Shown: positions 17,636 to 27,213, numbered from the stretch's first letter. The stretch: DNA of 64,000 bases from Lutibacter oricola (GCF_900106565.1 NZ_FNNJ01000001.1:124001-188000); one strand, 5' to 3'. Program-made: numbers and translations. Notes: generated by a model from the letters alone, not told the origin.

Positions 17636-18415
17636 ATGAATATTTGGATATTGGCCATTATAATAATGCTTATTGCATTTGTAATGACAATGACAGGAAG
17701 AGGTGGCGGAAACTTCTATGTGCTAACACTAGTTATTGCTGGTGTAAGTATGAATATATCGGCTTCAACAGGGCAATTTGTATTGATGTGTTCATCGTTT
17801 ATGGCGGCAATTCTTTTTAGTAAGCAAAAAATGAATCATTGGAAATTAACACTATTGTTAGGTGTTATGATTTTTGTGTCTGCTATGGCAGGTGGATTTT
17901 TAGGTCAGTATTTTAATGAAAAAATATTAAAAATAGTATTTGCTGTAGTTATGTTAATAGCGGCAATTTTTATGTTAAAAAAACCAAAACAAAAGCTAAA
18001 AAGTGATCGAAAATGGGTGGTTTCTCTTTCTTCTAACAATGAAAGTTATCAGGTTAATTTGTTAGTAACTGTGCCAATTGTTTTATTAACTGGATTTATT
18101 TCGGGTATGGTAGGTGTTTCTGGAGGATCGTTTTTAGTACCACTAATGATTTTGACTATGGGAGTTCCAATGCAAGTTGCAATTGGTACATCGACAACCT
18201 TAGTGTTTATATCTGCTGCAGCAGGTTTTTTTGGCCATTTTGGAGCAGGTTTATTTGATTTTAATATTGCAATTCCTTTAGCAATTGGTGGTGTAATTGG
18301 TGGTTTTGCAGGTGCAAAAATGGCGCTAAAATCAAAGCCTAAAAATTTAAAATATTTGTTTGCAGGCACACAAATAGTGGCTTCAGTAATAATGATAATT
18401 AATGTTTTAAAGTAA
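17636..18415 (+). CDS. Sulfite exporter TauE/SafE-family membrane protein
   Basis: A 259-residue integral membrane protein with about eight hydrophobic segments in two similar halves. Each half has a Gly-rich turn (TMTGRGGGNFY near residue 20 and GMVGVSGGSFLVP near 158), the signature of the TauE/SafE (DUF81) family. Members export organosulfur or related anions. The substrate here is not known and no sulfur gene is adjacent. Confidence 0.85.
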   Translation: MNIWILAIIIMLIAFVMTMTGRGGGNFYVLTLVIAGVSMNISASTGQFVLMCSSFMAAILFSKQKMNHWKLTLLLGVMIFVSAMAGGFLGQYFNEKILKIVFAVVMLIAAIFMLKKPKQKLKSDRKWVVSLSSNNESYQVNLLVTVPIVLLTGFISGMVGVSGGSFLVPLMILTMGVPMQVAIGTSTTLVFISAAAGFFGHFGAGLFDFNIAIPLAIGGVIGGFAGAKMALKSKPKNLKYLFAGTQIVASVIMIINVLK

Positions 18416-18536
18416 TATGAGAAGATATAGAGCGTTTTTAATTAACAAAAATAGTTATTAAACAGCTTTTTACTTTTAATTTTTAATCGTTAAATCTTTC
18501 AGTTAACTTTACAAACTTTCAATTCAATAATAAAGT

Positions 18537-19295
18537 ATGAAAATAATATCGTATAACGTAAATGGAATTAGAGCAGCCTTAAAAAAAGGTTTTATAGAGT
18601 GGTTAGAAGTTGCAAATCCAGATGTGGTTTGTATTCAAGAAACAAAGGCGCATAAAGAGCAATTAGACTTAAGTTTGTTTGAAGAAGCTGGTTATCCGTA
18701 TCATTATTGGTTTTCGGCTCAAAAAAAAGGATATAGTAGTGTTGCAATTTTATCGAAAATAGAACCTAAACATGTAGAGTATGGCACGGGAATTGAGTCA
18801 ATGGACTTCGAAGGTAGAAATTTGAGAGTTGACTTTGATGATGTTTCGGTAATGAGTTTGTATTTACCATCGGGAACTAATGATGCTCGTTTAGATTTTA
18901 AGCTAAATTATATGGCTGAATTTCAAGAGTATGTAAATGAGTTGAAAAAGGATTTACCGAATTTAGTTATTTGTGGAGATTACAATATTTGTCACGAAGA
19001 AATTGACATTCATAATCCAAAAATGAAAGGTGTTTCTGGGTTTTTACCAGTAGAAAGAGAATGGATTGGAAATTTTATAGATAGTGGTTTTATAGATTCG
19101 TTTCGTTTTTTAAATAAGGAACCCCACAATTACAGTTGGTGGAGTTATAGAGCAAATGCTCGTAACAACAATAAAGGATGGCGTATAGATTATAATATGG
19201 TAAGTGAACCATTAAAAGATAGAATTAAAAGAGCCTATATTTTACCTGAAGCAAAACATTCTGACCATTGTCCAATAGTAGTAGAAATAGAATAA
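18537..19295 (+). CDS. xth: Exodeoxyribonuclease III
   Basis: A 252-residue cytoplasmic AP endonuclease/3' exonuclease of the base excision repair pathway. Landmarks are ISYNVNGIRAA, QETKAH (metal-binding Glu), LPSGT, CGDYNICH, WRIDY and the C-terminal catalytic SDHCPIV. Length and motifs match the ExoIII/Exo A family. It is followed after 15 bases by the OmpA lipoprotein gene. Confidence 0.94.
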   Translation: MKIISYNVNGIRAALKKGFIEWLEVANPDVVCIQETKAHKEQLDLSLFEEAGYPYHYWFSAQKKGYSSVAILSKIEPKHVEYGTGIESMDFEGRNLRVDFDDVSVMSLYLPSGTNDARLDFKLNYMAEFQEYVNELKKDLPNLVICGDYNICHEEIDIHNPKMKGVSGFLPVEREWIGNFIDSGFIDSFRFLNKEPHNYSWWSYRANARNNNKGWRIDYNMVSEPLKDRIKRAYILPEAKHSDHCPIVVEIE

Positions 19296-19310
19296 AAATA
19301 AGATAGTATT

Positions 19311-20261
19311 ATGTTAAAAAAAGTAACCCTTTTAGTTGTAGTGTTTTTTACACTAAGTTCTTGTGTTTCAAAAAAAGTATACCAGGAGTTAGAAACAAAA
19401 TTTAATAAATTAAGAGCTTCAAATTCAGCTTTAATTAAAGAAAAGCAAAGTTTATTAAGTGCTAAAAAAGCCTTAGAATTAGATTTAGCCAAACTTCAAA
19501 AGGAGTATGATGCTTTATTAGCTAAAAAACAAAATTTAGATAATGAGTACACAGCTTTAAAGTCTAAATACAATAAATTAGATGCTTCTTACGCAGCTTT
19601 ATCTACTCAAAGTTCTCAAAAATTAGCTGATCAAGCTAAAAAGAATCAAGAGTTACTAAAACAATTAGAAGAGAAAGAAAAAACATTACTTGCTGAAAGT
19701 ACAAGGCTAGAAAAACTTCAAAAAGAATTAGAAGAACGCTCTAATCAAATAGCAGAATTACAAGCATTGATTAATGCTAAAGAAGCCCAAATGCAAAAAT
19801 TAAAAGATGCTATTTCTAAAGCTTTGCATAATTTTGAAGGTAAAGGTTTAACTGTGGTTCAGAAAAATGGTAAAATTTATGTTTCTATGGAAAATAAATT
19901 ATTATTTGGATCTGGAAGTTGGGCAGTTGGTGCTGAAGGTAAAAAAGCAGTTCAACAATTAGCTAAAGTGTTATCAGAAAATAAAGACATAAATGTTTTA
20001 ATTGAAGGTCATACAGATAATGTGCCTTACAAAGGAGCTACGTTAATTGATAACTGGGATTTATCTGTTAAAAGAGCAACAGCAATTGTACGTATTTTAC
20101 AAAACAAAGGTGTAGATCCAACACAAATAACAGCAGCAGGTAGAAGTGAATTTTTACCTATAGATTCTAATAAATCTGCTAAAGGAAAAGCTAAAAATAG
20201 AAGAATTGAGATTATATTAGCGCCAAATTTAGACGAAATCTCGAAACTACTAAACGATTAA
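19311..20261 (+). CDS. OmpA-family lipoprotein with long coiled coil
   Basis: A 316-residue lipoprotein (signal ending TLSSC, Cys18). Residues about 25-175 are a continuous heptad-rich coiled coil (many KxxLxxExxxL repeats). Residues about 190-310 form an OmpA-like peptidoglycan-binding domain (IEGHTDNVPY, NWDLSVKRA, GRSEF, NRRIEI). It would tether the outer membrane to the cell wall across a long spacer. It is followed after 7 bases by a lytic transglycosylase, a sensible partner in wall remodelling. Confidence 0.9.
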   Translation: MLKKVTLLVVVFFTLSSCVSKKVYQELETKFNKLRASNSALIKEKQSLLSAKKALELDLAKLQKEYDALLAKKQNLDNEYTALKSKYNKLDASYAALSTQSSQKLADQAKKNQELLKQLEEKEKTLLAESTRLEKLQKELEERSNQIAELQALINAKEAQMQKLKDAISKALHNFEGKGLTVVQKNGKIYVSMENKLLFGSGSWAVGAEGKKAVQQLAKVLSENKDINVLIEGHTDNVPYKGATLIDNWDLSVKRATAIVRILQNKGVDPTQITAAGRSEFLPIDSNKSAKGKAKNRRIEIILAPNLDEISKLLND

Positions 20262-20268
20262 TACTTAA

Positions 20269-21828
20269 ATGAAAAAACTAGCCTTTATATTTTTAATTCT
20301 AACAAGCTTAGGATATGCGCAGGTAGAAAATGATACGATTAAGTTAGAACCAATTGAAGATACAAAGGCATTGTTTTCAGATGGAGATTCTATTGTTTTA
20401 AAGCGATTAGACTCATTAATTACTTTAAAAATAAATAAAGAAGCAGCGTTAATTGATAGTTTATGGTTAAACGAATTAATTAAATCACCGTTGTATGATA
20501 CTATTCAATATGTTCTAAGAGATGATGAACGTATGGTAACAGAATTGGAAGAGTTACCAACCGATTTATTAAAGGAACGTTTAAAAGTATTGAATAGTAA
20601 AACGCCATTTCATATTGAATATAATTCTTCGCTGGAGTCTATTATTAAAACATATTTAAAAAGAAGGAAATCTTCTTTTTCTGGGTTAATGGAAAAAGCC
20701 AGGTACTATTTTCCAATGTTTGAAGAGCAATTAGATAAGTATGACATTCCGTTAGAAATGAAATATTTAGCAATTGTAGAATCAGCTTTAAAACCAAGAG
20801 CAAAATCTAGAGTTGGCGCAACAGGCTTGTGGCAATTTATGTATCCAACTGGTAAAATGTTCGATTTAAAGGTTAGCTCTTATGTAGACGAGCGTCAAGA
20901 TCCGTATAGAGCTACAGAAGCCGCTTGTAAATATTTAGCTAGTTTGTATAAGATTTTTGGCGATTGGGATTTAGCTTTAGCAGCTTACAATTCTGGCCCA
21001 GGTAATGTAAATAAGGCAATAAGAAGATCGAATGGGAGTAAAAATTATTGGAATATTCGCCATAATTTACCTAGAGAAACAGCTGGCTATGTACCTGCTT
21101 TTTATGCAACGTTATACATTTTTGAATATGCAAAAGAGCATAATATTGTAGCAAAAAAAAGCGCTTTACCTTTTTTTAAAACAGACACTGTTCAGGTAAA
21201 ACGCCAAATGACATTTGAACAAATTCACGAAACATTGGGTGTAGATATTGAATTGCTTCAATTTTTAAATCCTCAATATAAATTAGACATTATTCCATAT
21301 ATAAAAGGAAGAAATTATACGCTTTCGTTACCGGTAGAATCTATCGGTAATTTTGTTACAAATGAAAAAGAGATATATGCTTTTGTAGAGAAAGAAGAAG
21401 CGAAACGAGAAAAACCTTTACCAAAGTATACTGAGCTAAATGATAGAATTAGATACAAAGTAAAAAGTGGAGATTTTCTTGGTAAAATTGCAAATAGATA
21501 TGGAGTTTCTGTTAGTAGTTTAAAACGTTGGAATAATATGAGAAGCTCTAGACTTAAAATAGGTCAGCGTTTAACTGTTTATCCACGAAGGTTAGATAAG
21601 TTAACTTCAAACGTTAAAAAAACTTCAACAAAAAAAGAGGAAAATAGAATAAAACCACCTTTGCCAACTGGTCCACATCAATTGTATACAGTTAAAAATG
21701 GAGACTCATTATGGGTAATTGCTCAAAAGTTTCCAAATGTTTCTGTCCAGAATATTAAAGATTGGAATGATAATTGGGGGGTTAAAAATTTAAAACCTGG
21801 TACCAAATTAAAAATATTTAGTAAATGA
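20269..21828 (+). CDS. MltD-like lytic transglycosylase with two LysM domains
   Basis: A 519-residue exported protein (MKKLAFIFLILTSLGYAQ signal). The SLT domain at about 150-270 carries the catalytic Glu in VESALKPRAKSRVGATGLWQF and the AAYNSGPGNV motif. Two LysM modules follow, near 395-440 (YKVKSGDFLGKIANRYGVS) and 470-515 (YTVKNGDSLWVIAQKF). It cleaves peptidoglycan to form anhydro-muropeptides. The family is usually bound to the envelope, but no lipobox is present here. The stop codon overlaps the next start (ATGA, 21825-21828). Confidence 0.93.
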   Translation: MKKLAFIFLILTSLGYAQVENDTIKLEPIEDTKALFSDGDSIVLKRLDSLITLKINKEAALIDSLWLNELIKSPLYDTIQYVLRDDERMVTELEELPTDLLKERLKVLNSKTPFHIEYNSSLESIIKTYLKRRKSSFSGLMEKARYYFPMFEEQLDKYDIPLEMKYLAIVESALKPRAKSRVGATGLWQFMYPTGKMFDLKVSSYVDERQDPYRATEAACKYLASLYKIFGDWDLALAAYNSGPGNVNKAIRRSNGSKNYWNIRHNLPRETAGYVPAFYATLYIFEYAKEHNIVAKKSALPFFKTDTVQVKRQMTFEQIHETLGVDIELLQFLNPQYKLDIIPYIKGRNYTLSLPVESIGNFVTNEKEIYAFVEKEEAKREKPLPKYTELNDRIRYKVKSGDFLGKIANRYGVSVSSLKRWNNMRSSRLKIGQRLTVYPRRLDKLTSNVKKTSTKKEENRIKPPLPTGPHQLYTVKNGDSLWVIAQKFPNVSVQNIKDWNDNWGVKNLKPGTKLKIFSK

Positions 21829-22799
21829 AAAAGTTAGGAGTAATTATCGCGGTATTAACAATGTTTGTGGCCTGTGAATCAGGACCACAAAAAAGAGTGT
21901 TGAAAAATGCAAACGGACGTATTAATAACGTACTAGTTGTTATTAAAAATAGTGAGTGGCAAGGTGAAATAGGAGATGAGTTACGTAAAATTGTTGCAGA
22001 GCCAGTTTTAGGTTTACCACAACCTGAAGCTAAGTTCGAAATTTCTCAAATACCACCAGAAAATCTTGGTAGTATGTTTAGAGCAACTAGAAGTATTTTA
22101 AATATTGGTGTTGGTGAAGAAAATTCATTTAATATAGCAACCGATGTATATGCTTCTCCACAAAAAGTAATAACTGTTATTGGTAAAACTAAAGAAGATT
22201 TAGTAAAACTTATTCAAGATAATAGCACAAAAATTATTACTTCTTTTAGAAGCGCCGATTTAGTTTCTATTCAACGAAAAATATTAAAAAAATATTGGGA
22301 TCCAGCTAAAAGCGCTACTTTTTCAAAACAAGGATATTCAATAAAAATACCAAAAACATATAGTGTTGTAGAAGATGATGGAGATATTGTTTGGTACAGG
22401 CATAAAATTAGCAAAGGAGAAAGTATGGAGATTTTTGCATATTCGGTACCAATTACTTCTGAAGATGATGAAAATGGAAATAATATTGTAGCTACAAGAA
22501 ATGCTTTTGGTAAAAAATACATTCCTGGAGAAGTAGAAGGTTCTTATATGATTACAGAAGAAGCATATACGCCACACGTTTTTCCTATAAATTTTAAAGA
22601 GCGTAAAGCTTTTGAAACAAGAGGTAAATGGGAAGTTAAAGGAGTTTGGATGGCAGGTCCGTTTTTAAGCTACACAGTAGTAGATAAACCAAATAACAGA
22701 CTTATTGTTGTTGAAGGGTTAACTTATGCACCAGGAGCTAATAAACGTGATTATATGTTCGAAATTGAAGCTATATTAAAAACGTTGGTTATTAATTAA
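21825..22799 (+). CDS. DUF4837 family lipoprotein
   Basis: A 324-residue lipoprotein (signal ending TMFVAC, Cys18) matching the Bacteroidota DUF4837 family by its NNVLVVIKNSEWQGEIGDEL start and the later PFLSYTVVDKPNNRLIVVEG strand. The function is unknown. Four-base overlap with the transglycosylase gene indicates translational coupling and a role in the envelope. Its stop codon overlaps that of the convergent small gene by 4 bases. Confidence 0.85.
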   Translation: MKKLGVIIAVLTMFVACESGPQKRVLKNANGRINNVLVVIKNSEWQGEIGDELRKIVAEPVLGLPQPEAKFEISQIPPENLGSMFRATRSILNIGVGEENSFNIATDVYASPQKVITVIGKTKEDLVKLIQDNSTKIITSFRSADLVSIQRKILKKYWDPAKSATFSKQGYSIKIPKTYSVVEDDGDIVWYRHKISKGESMEIFAYSVPITSEDDENGNNIVATRNAFGKKYIPGEVEGSYMITEEAYTPHVFPINFKERKAFETRGKWEVKGVWMAGPFLSYTVVDKPNNRLIVVEGLTYAPGANKRDYMFEIEAILKTLVIN

Positions 22800-23011
22800 A
22801 CTCTAACAACTACATATCCTTTTCTAGTTTTTCGGTAATGTTTACCATTAAATTTGTAATACCTAACACCTTTAATACGAACAATTTTGTGAGTTCTGGG
22901 TAGTTTTTTAATTACTACAACTTTAGAAGGTGTATTTTTAACTGTAGTTGCGCAAGAACTAGCTGTTGTTGTAAATAATAAAATAAGTATAAAATAAAAA
23001 GCAGTCTTCAT
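22796..23011 (-). CDS. Small Tyr/Lys/Arg-rich lipoprotein or secreted protein
   Basis: A 71-residue protein with a signal and possible lipobox (TTASSC, Cys20). The mature part has tandem short beta strands (VRYYKFNGKHYRK, KGYVVVRV) like the repeated 'YYxYNGxYYxxxxxGYxVV' units of DUF6515-type envelope proteins. The function is unknown. The start codon lies inside the terminator hairpin at 23002-23048, so its expression may be limited. Confidence 0.6.
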   Translation of the reverse strand: MKTAFYFILILLFTTTASSCATTVKNTPSKVVVIKKLPRTHKIVRIKGVRYYKFNGKHYRKTRKGYVVVRV

Positions 23012-23048
23012 AATCTAAATGTTTGTTTAGATCTAAGACTGTTTTTTT
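23002..23048. terminator. Bidirectional terminator overlapping the start of the 71-residue gene
   Basis: CAGTCTT pairs with AAGACTG and ATCTAAA with TTTAGAT, with a small internal bulge and a 6-base loop. T8 follows on the plus strand (ends the OmpA-MltD-DUF4837 operon) and CTTTTTATTTT on the minus strand (ends the membrane-protein operon above). The ATG of the small minus-strand gene (23011-23009) is within the stem region. Confidence 0.7.
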
Positions 23049-23077
23049 TGTGAAAAGTTTAATTTTTTATAATAATT

Positions 23078-24256
23078 TTATTCTGTACCCTTTTCTTCAA
23101 TAGGTTTGAATACTTCTTTATTAAATGAATAAATTATGTAGTAAATTAGTAAAGGAGAAACCATGTTAAAATAGCTTATGTCAGCAAATGAGTTAAAAAT
23201 TGTTTTTTCAAACCCATAATTAAACCAACTACTTAAAAAATGACCAAGAATAGGTATAAGTATAATAGGAATACTATAAAGTACAGTATTAATAGCTTCA
23301 TTTTTTACTTTAAATGAAATGAAAAACGGTAATAATAAGCTAATTAAACTAATCAATAAAGGTGTTTTATTGCCTTGTAATGTTAATGGGTTATAGTTTT
23401 TTAAAACTTCAATGTTTGGACAATCTTTCAATACAACAAAGCCTAGAAAAAGGGTTACAACCATTGATGAAATTATAAAATAAATTTTCTTTTTAATTGA
23501 TGTATTTAGAAAATCTTTAAATAAAAATATTACTAAAGGAATTAATACAGGAATTCTTGTAAGTGCTATAAAACTTGTAATAACTCCAAGTAAGAATGAT
23601 TTTTTAAAAAGTGATTTGGAGTACTTTTTACTCCATAAAACAATAAATCCTAAAACAAAAATAAAGTTACTCATTAATTCACTTTTTGTATAAACTTCCC
23701 ACAAGTAAAAAATAGAAGAAATCAATAATAAAATTCCAAGAAGTTTTACCTTATAATTAGTAAAGGATTTATGGAGAATATAAGCAAAGAATAAAAAAGT
23801 AAATGATTGTAGAAAGCCAACATCACCAAATAAATAAAAAGGTAATCCAATTATTACTAATGAAGGCAAATTAGAGCTGTATTGACCTAGATGATTTGGA
23901 ATTGAATAAGGATATTCTCCGTTCAATACAGCATGTACTGATACGTCTATTGCGGACCACCTATCAACAATTAGAGTATTTCCATCAACAAAGTTGTTTA
24001 ATACAATGGTAAAAATAAAAAATGTAAACACAATAATAAAAAACAACATTTTATATACTTGTTCTTTAAAGTTAGTAATCTTTAAAAAGTAAAATGTTAA
24101 AAATTGAAATGCAGGGTATAGAAGTAAAATTAGAAATACACTAATATAGTTTTGTCTGCTTCCATATTTATACAGAAAAAGACTGTTAATAGTAAAATAT
24201 GCCAGAAAAGATAAAACTAAAACAAGTTTTTTTTTATTAATCATATTAATTAGCAA
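23078..24256 (-). CDS. Polytopic membrane protein, probable GT-C-type glycosyltransferase
   Basis: A 392-residue protein with about ten hydrophobic segments. A soluble loop near residues 90-130 contains DRWSAIDVSVHAVLNGEYPYS, the acidic/aromatic pattern after the first membrane segments typical of polyprenyl-phosphate-dependent GT-C enzymes. It overlaps the preceding acyltransferase gene by 7 bases, so the pair probably modifies a surface glycan. No donor or acceptor can be named. It is very A+T-rich and looks accessory compared with glnS. Confidence 0.55.
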   Translation of the reverse strand: MLINMINKKKLVLVLSFLAYFTINSLFLYKYGSRQNYISVFLILLLYPAFQFLTFYFLKITNFKEQVYKMLFFIIVFTFFIFTIVLNNFVDGNTLIVDRWSAIDVSVHAVLNGEYPYSIPNHLGQYSSNLPSLVIIGLPFYLFGDVGFLQSFTFLFFAYILHKSFTNYKVKLLGILLLISSIFYLWEVYTKSELMSNFIFVLGFIVLWSKKYSKSLFKKSFLLGVITSFIALTRIPVLIPLVIFLFKDFLNTSIKKKIYFIISSMVVTLFLGFVVLKDCPNIEVLKNYNPLTLQGNKTPLLISLISLLLPFFISFKVKNEAINTVLYSIPIILIPILGHFLSSWFNYGFEKTIFNSFADISYFNMVSPLLIYYIIYSFNKEVFKPIEEKGTE

Positions 24257-25284
24257 TTATTGGTTTTTGAAGTAATTTTTCCATTTAAAATAGGAACATA
24301 TTTATTTATTATAAATATTATTGGAACTAACATTAAAATTTGAAAAATTGAAATTACAAGTTTTTGTAATTCTGAGAAATTAAATAAGGTAATTCCAAAA
24401 ATAACAAGTAGTACTGCTTTAATTAGGGTTAATACTCTTAAGTGTAGAGCTAGTATTGGAATAGTAGACTTTCCAAGAAAACTAAAAAAACTAAAAATTG
24501 GAATATTTTTAAATAAAAACAAATAAAACAAAGTTCCTGAAATTCCATTTAATATAAATATAAACTCATTCCTATAAATTGAATTATACATATCTACCTT
24601 ACCATTAAAACTATAGCAACTTATATGTAGTACTCCAAATATAATTAGTGCAAACCAAGATTTAACCTTATTCAAATTAATTAAAGTGTTTTTTGAATAA
24701 AACCCCAAAGAATAAAAAATTAGAGCTACAAGTGAAACATCTAAACTCCAAACAAACGATTTTTCACTTAAGTAAGGAAGTAGAAAGCCAATTAAAATAA
24801 AAGAAAATAAAAGTATTAATTGTAAATAAAGAAGCTTTAGAAATCTAATTATATAAAAGAAACAAAAAGTTAAAAAGATTGAAGGAATAAACCACATTTG
24901 AATTCCCCAATTCATATATTCTTTACCTCCCTGAGCATAAAAAACTCCAATAAAATTATTTATTGGAGATAAATCATACAGTTTACTATCTCCATAAAAC
25001 CTACCAATAAAAAACCAAAATAAATATAACATTATTGCCCATAAAAAATAAGGTAATAATAAGTATTTTGCTCTTTTAATAATATGAGAGTAGTTCTGTT
25101 TTGAAGGATGAAATATACCTGCTAATAAAAAAAATAGGGGCATATGATAAGAGTAGATATATTTTTCAGTAATAGGAAAATTATGACCATATACAACTAA
25201 AAAAATACCAAACCCTTTAACTTGATCAATCCATTCAATTCTTTTATTCAAAACATTACTTCTCCATCTTAGCCCAACTATCAC
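24250..25284 (-). CDS. Acyltransferase family 3 membrane protein
   Basis: A membrane O-acyltransferase with about ten membrane segments. The N-terminus has RIEWIDQVKGFGIFLVVYGH, the family signature with the catalytic histidine, followed by SYHMPLFFLLAG. The first ATG (25284) gives 344 residues and overlaps glnS by 29 bases. A TTG at 25251, 5 bases after the glnS stop, would remove the first 11 residues (MIVGLRWRSNV), which do not look like the family, and may be the true start. It probably acetylates a surface sugar together with the overlapping downstream gene. Confidence 0.8.
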   Translation of the reverse strand: MIVGLRWRSNVLNKRIEWIDQVKGFGIFLVVYGHNFPITEKYIYSYHMPLFFLLAGIFHPSKQNYSHIIKRAKYLLLPYFLWAIMLYLFWFFIGRFYGDSKLYDLSPINNFIGVFYAQGGKEYMNWGIQMWFIPSIFLTFCFFYIIRFLKLLYLQLILLFSFILIGFLLPYLSEKSFVWSLDVSLVALIFYSLGFYSKNTLINLNKVKSWFALIIFGVLHISCYSFNGKVDMYNSIYRNEFIFILNGISGTLFYLFLFKNIPIFSFFSFLGKSTIPILALHLRVLTLIKAVLLVIFGITLFNFSELQKLVISIFQILMLVPIIFIINKYVPILNGKITSKTNNC

Positions 25285-26935
25285 GTAAAGGCACGGTTCT
25301 ATTAAAAACTAAATTACTTTCAGTAGTATCTTTATCAACGCAGAAATAACCTAAACGTTGAAACTGAAATCTATCTAATTCTTTAGCATCTTTTAAACTA
25401 GGTTCAACAAAAGCATTAATTACATTTAAAGAATCTGGATTAATAAATTCTTTAAAATCTTTGTCTTTATGTCCATCAGGAGCCTCGTCTGTAAATAAAC
25501 GATCATAAACACGTACTTCAGCTTTTTCAGCGTGTTTTACAGAAACCCAATGTAAAGTTCCTTTCACTTTACGCTTACTAGCCTCAGAACCACTTCCACT
25601 TAAAGAATCCTCGTCATAAGTACAGTGTATTTCTGTAACCTCTCCATTTTCATCTTTAACACAGCTATTAGCTTTAATTATGTAGGCATTTTTTAAACGA
25701 ACCTCTTTATCTAATTTTAAACGGAAAAATTTCTTATTAGCTTGCTCTCTAAAATCTTCTTTTTCAATATAAATTTCACGAGAAAAAGGAACAGGTCTAC
25801 TACCAAAACCTTCAGCATAATCGTTATAATTAGCATCTAAAAACTCCTCTTTATCTTCAGGATAATTAGTAATTACAACTTTAACAGGATCTAAAACCGC
25901 CATTACTCTTGGGGCAGTTTTATTTAAATCATCCTTAATACAATGCTCTAATAAAGCCACATCGGTAACATTATCACGTTTAGAAATACCAGCAGTATCA
26001 CTAAAAGTTCTAATAGCGCTTGGAGTATAACCTCTTCTACGCAAACCTGAAATTGTAGGCATACGCGGATCATCCCAACCGTTAACAACACCTTCTTCTA
26101 CCAATTGTAATAATTTACGCTTGCTCATTACAGTATAGCTCAAATTCCTTCTAGCAAACTCGCGTTGTTTTGGTCTTAAAAGAGAAGTGTCATAAACTTG
26201 ATCAACATACCAATCGTATAAATCTCTATGACTCTTAAATTCTAACGTACAAATAGAATGCGAAATTTGTTCTAAATAATCACTTTCACCGTGTGTCCAG
26301 TCGTACATTGGGTAAATACACCAATCGTTACCAGTTCTATGATGATGTTTTTTTAGAACCCTATACATAATAGGATCACGCATATGCATATTCACGTGTT
26401 CCATATCAATTTTGGCACGTAAAACGTGAGTTCCTTCATCAAACTCACCATTTTTCATACGCATAAATAGATCTAAATTTTCTTCAACAGATCTATCTCT
26501 AAACGGACTATTAGTTCCAACCTCAGTAGGCGTACCTTTTTGTTTCGCCATTTCTTCAGATGTTTGGTCATCAACATAAGCCTTACCTTCTTTAATTAAT
26601 TCTACAGCCCAATCAAATAATTGCTGAAAATAATCAGAAGAATACAAAACTTTATCCCATTGAAAGCCTAACCATTGCACATCTTGCTGTATGGCATCAA
26701 CATATTCTTGTTCTTCTTTTGCAGGGTTTGTATCATCAAAACGCAAGTTAACAGGCGCATTGTATTTTAAACCTAACCCAAAATTTAAGCAAATAGATGC
26801 AGCGTGCCCAATGTGTAAATACCCATTTGGCTCAGGCGGAAAACGAAAACGTAATTTGTCATTCGATAATCCGTTTGCTAAATCATCTTCAATAATTTGC
26901 TCAATAAAATTCAGCGATTTTTTTTCTTCACTCAT
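25256..26935 (-). CDS. glnS: Glutamine-tRNA ligase
   Basis: A 559-residue class I aminoacyl-tRNA synthetase charging tRNA-Gln directly. It has the HIGH motif (PEPNGYLHIGHA near residue 34) and the KMSKS counterpart VMSKRKLL, plus the GlnRS insert DWTHGESDYLEQISHSICTLEF. The C-terminal part is the beta-barrel anticodon-binding domain. Presence of GlnRS means the cell does not depend only on the GatCAB amidation route for Gln-tRNA. Length matches the family. Confidence 0.96.
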   Translation of the reverse strand: MSEEKKSLNFIEQIIEDDLANGLSNDKLRFRFPPEPNGYLHIGHAASICLNFGLGLKYNAPVNLRFDDTNPAKEEQEYVDAIQQDVQWLGFQWDKVLYSSDYFQQLFDWAVELIKEGKAYVDDQTSEEMAKQKGTPTEVGTNSPFRDRSVEENLDLFMRMKNGEFDEGTHVLRAKIDMEHVNMHMRDPIMYRVLKKHHHRTGNDWCIYPMYDWTHGESDYLEQISHSICTLEFKSHRDLYDWYVDQVYDTSLLRPKQREFARRNLSYTVMSKRKLLQLVEEGVVNGWDDPRMPTISGLRRRGYTPSAIRTFSDTAGISKRDNVTDVALLEHCIKDDLNKTAPRVMAVLDPVKVVITNYPEDKEEFLDANYNDYAEGFGSRPVPFSREIYIEKEDFREQANKKFFRLKLDKEVRLKNAYIIKANSCVKDENGEVTEIHCTYDEDSLSGSGSEASKRKVKGTLHWVSVKHAEKAEVRVYDRLFTDEAPDGHKDKDFKEFINPDSLNVINAFVEPSLKDAKELDRFQFQRLGYFCVDKDTTESNLVFNRTVPLRDSWAKMEK

Positions 26936-27039
26936 AATTTCAAAAACTAATTAAGCCACAAAAATATCGATTTTTTCTGCAAAACCACTAGAAAACAAGC
27001 CAACAAATGGTAAATAAACTATTTTATACAATTTTTTAG

Positions 27040-27143
27040 GCGTTACCTTTCAGGTCGGGCTTTCACTACTCGCTTTTTTTAAGTGCAAAAAGGCACCAAA
27101 AAAAGAGCTCAAACAAACCGTTCAATCCCTAACGCAATGTTAG
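27040..27143. repeat. Structured intergenic element with GCGTTA/TAACGC ends
   Basis: Starts GCGTTA (27040-27045) and ends TAACGC (27130-27135), followed by GTTAG so that CTAAC and GTTAG (27129-27143) form a small palindrome. Inside, T7-AAGTGC pairs with GCACC-A7 (27074-27104). Read on the minus strand it runs GCGTTAGGGATTG ... GCCCGACC, which I recognise as a pattern of non-coding elements scattered in flavobacterial genomes. It occupies much of the 303-base gap before folB; no ORF is visible. Confidence 0.55.
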
Positions 27144-27213
27144 CAGTTGTTAGTTTTTGGTAGATAGTGTTTAGTTTCATTTTTAAATAATGATTAATTC
27201 ATAATTAAAACTC

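Noticed and set aside
27040-27143. Integron attC site
   Set aside because: The GTTA/TAAC ends recall attC, but the order and spacing of core sites do not fit and there is no integrase or cassette array.
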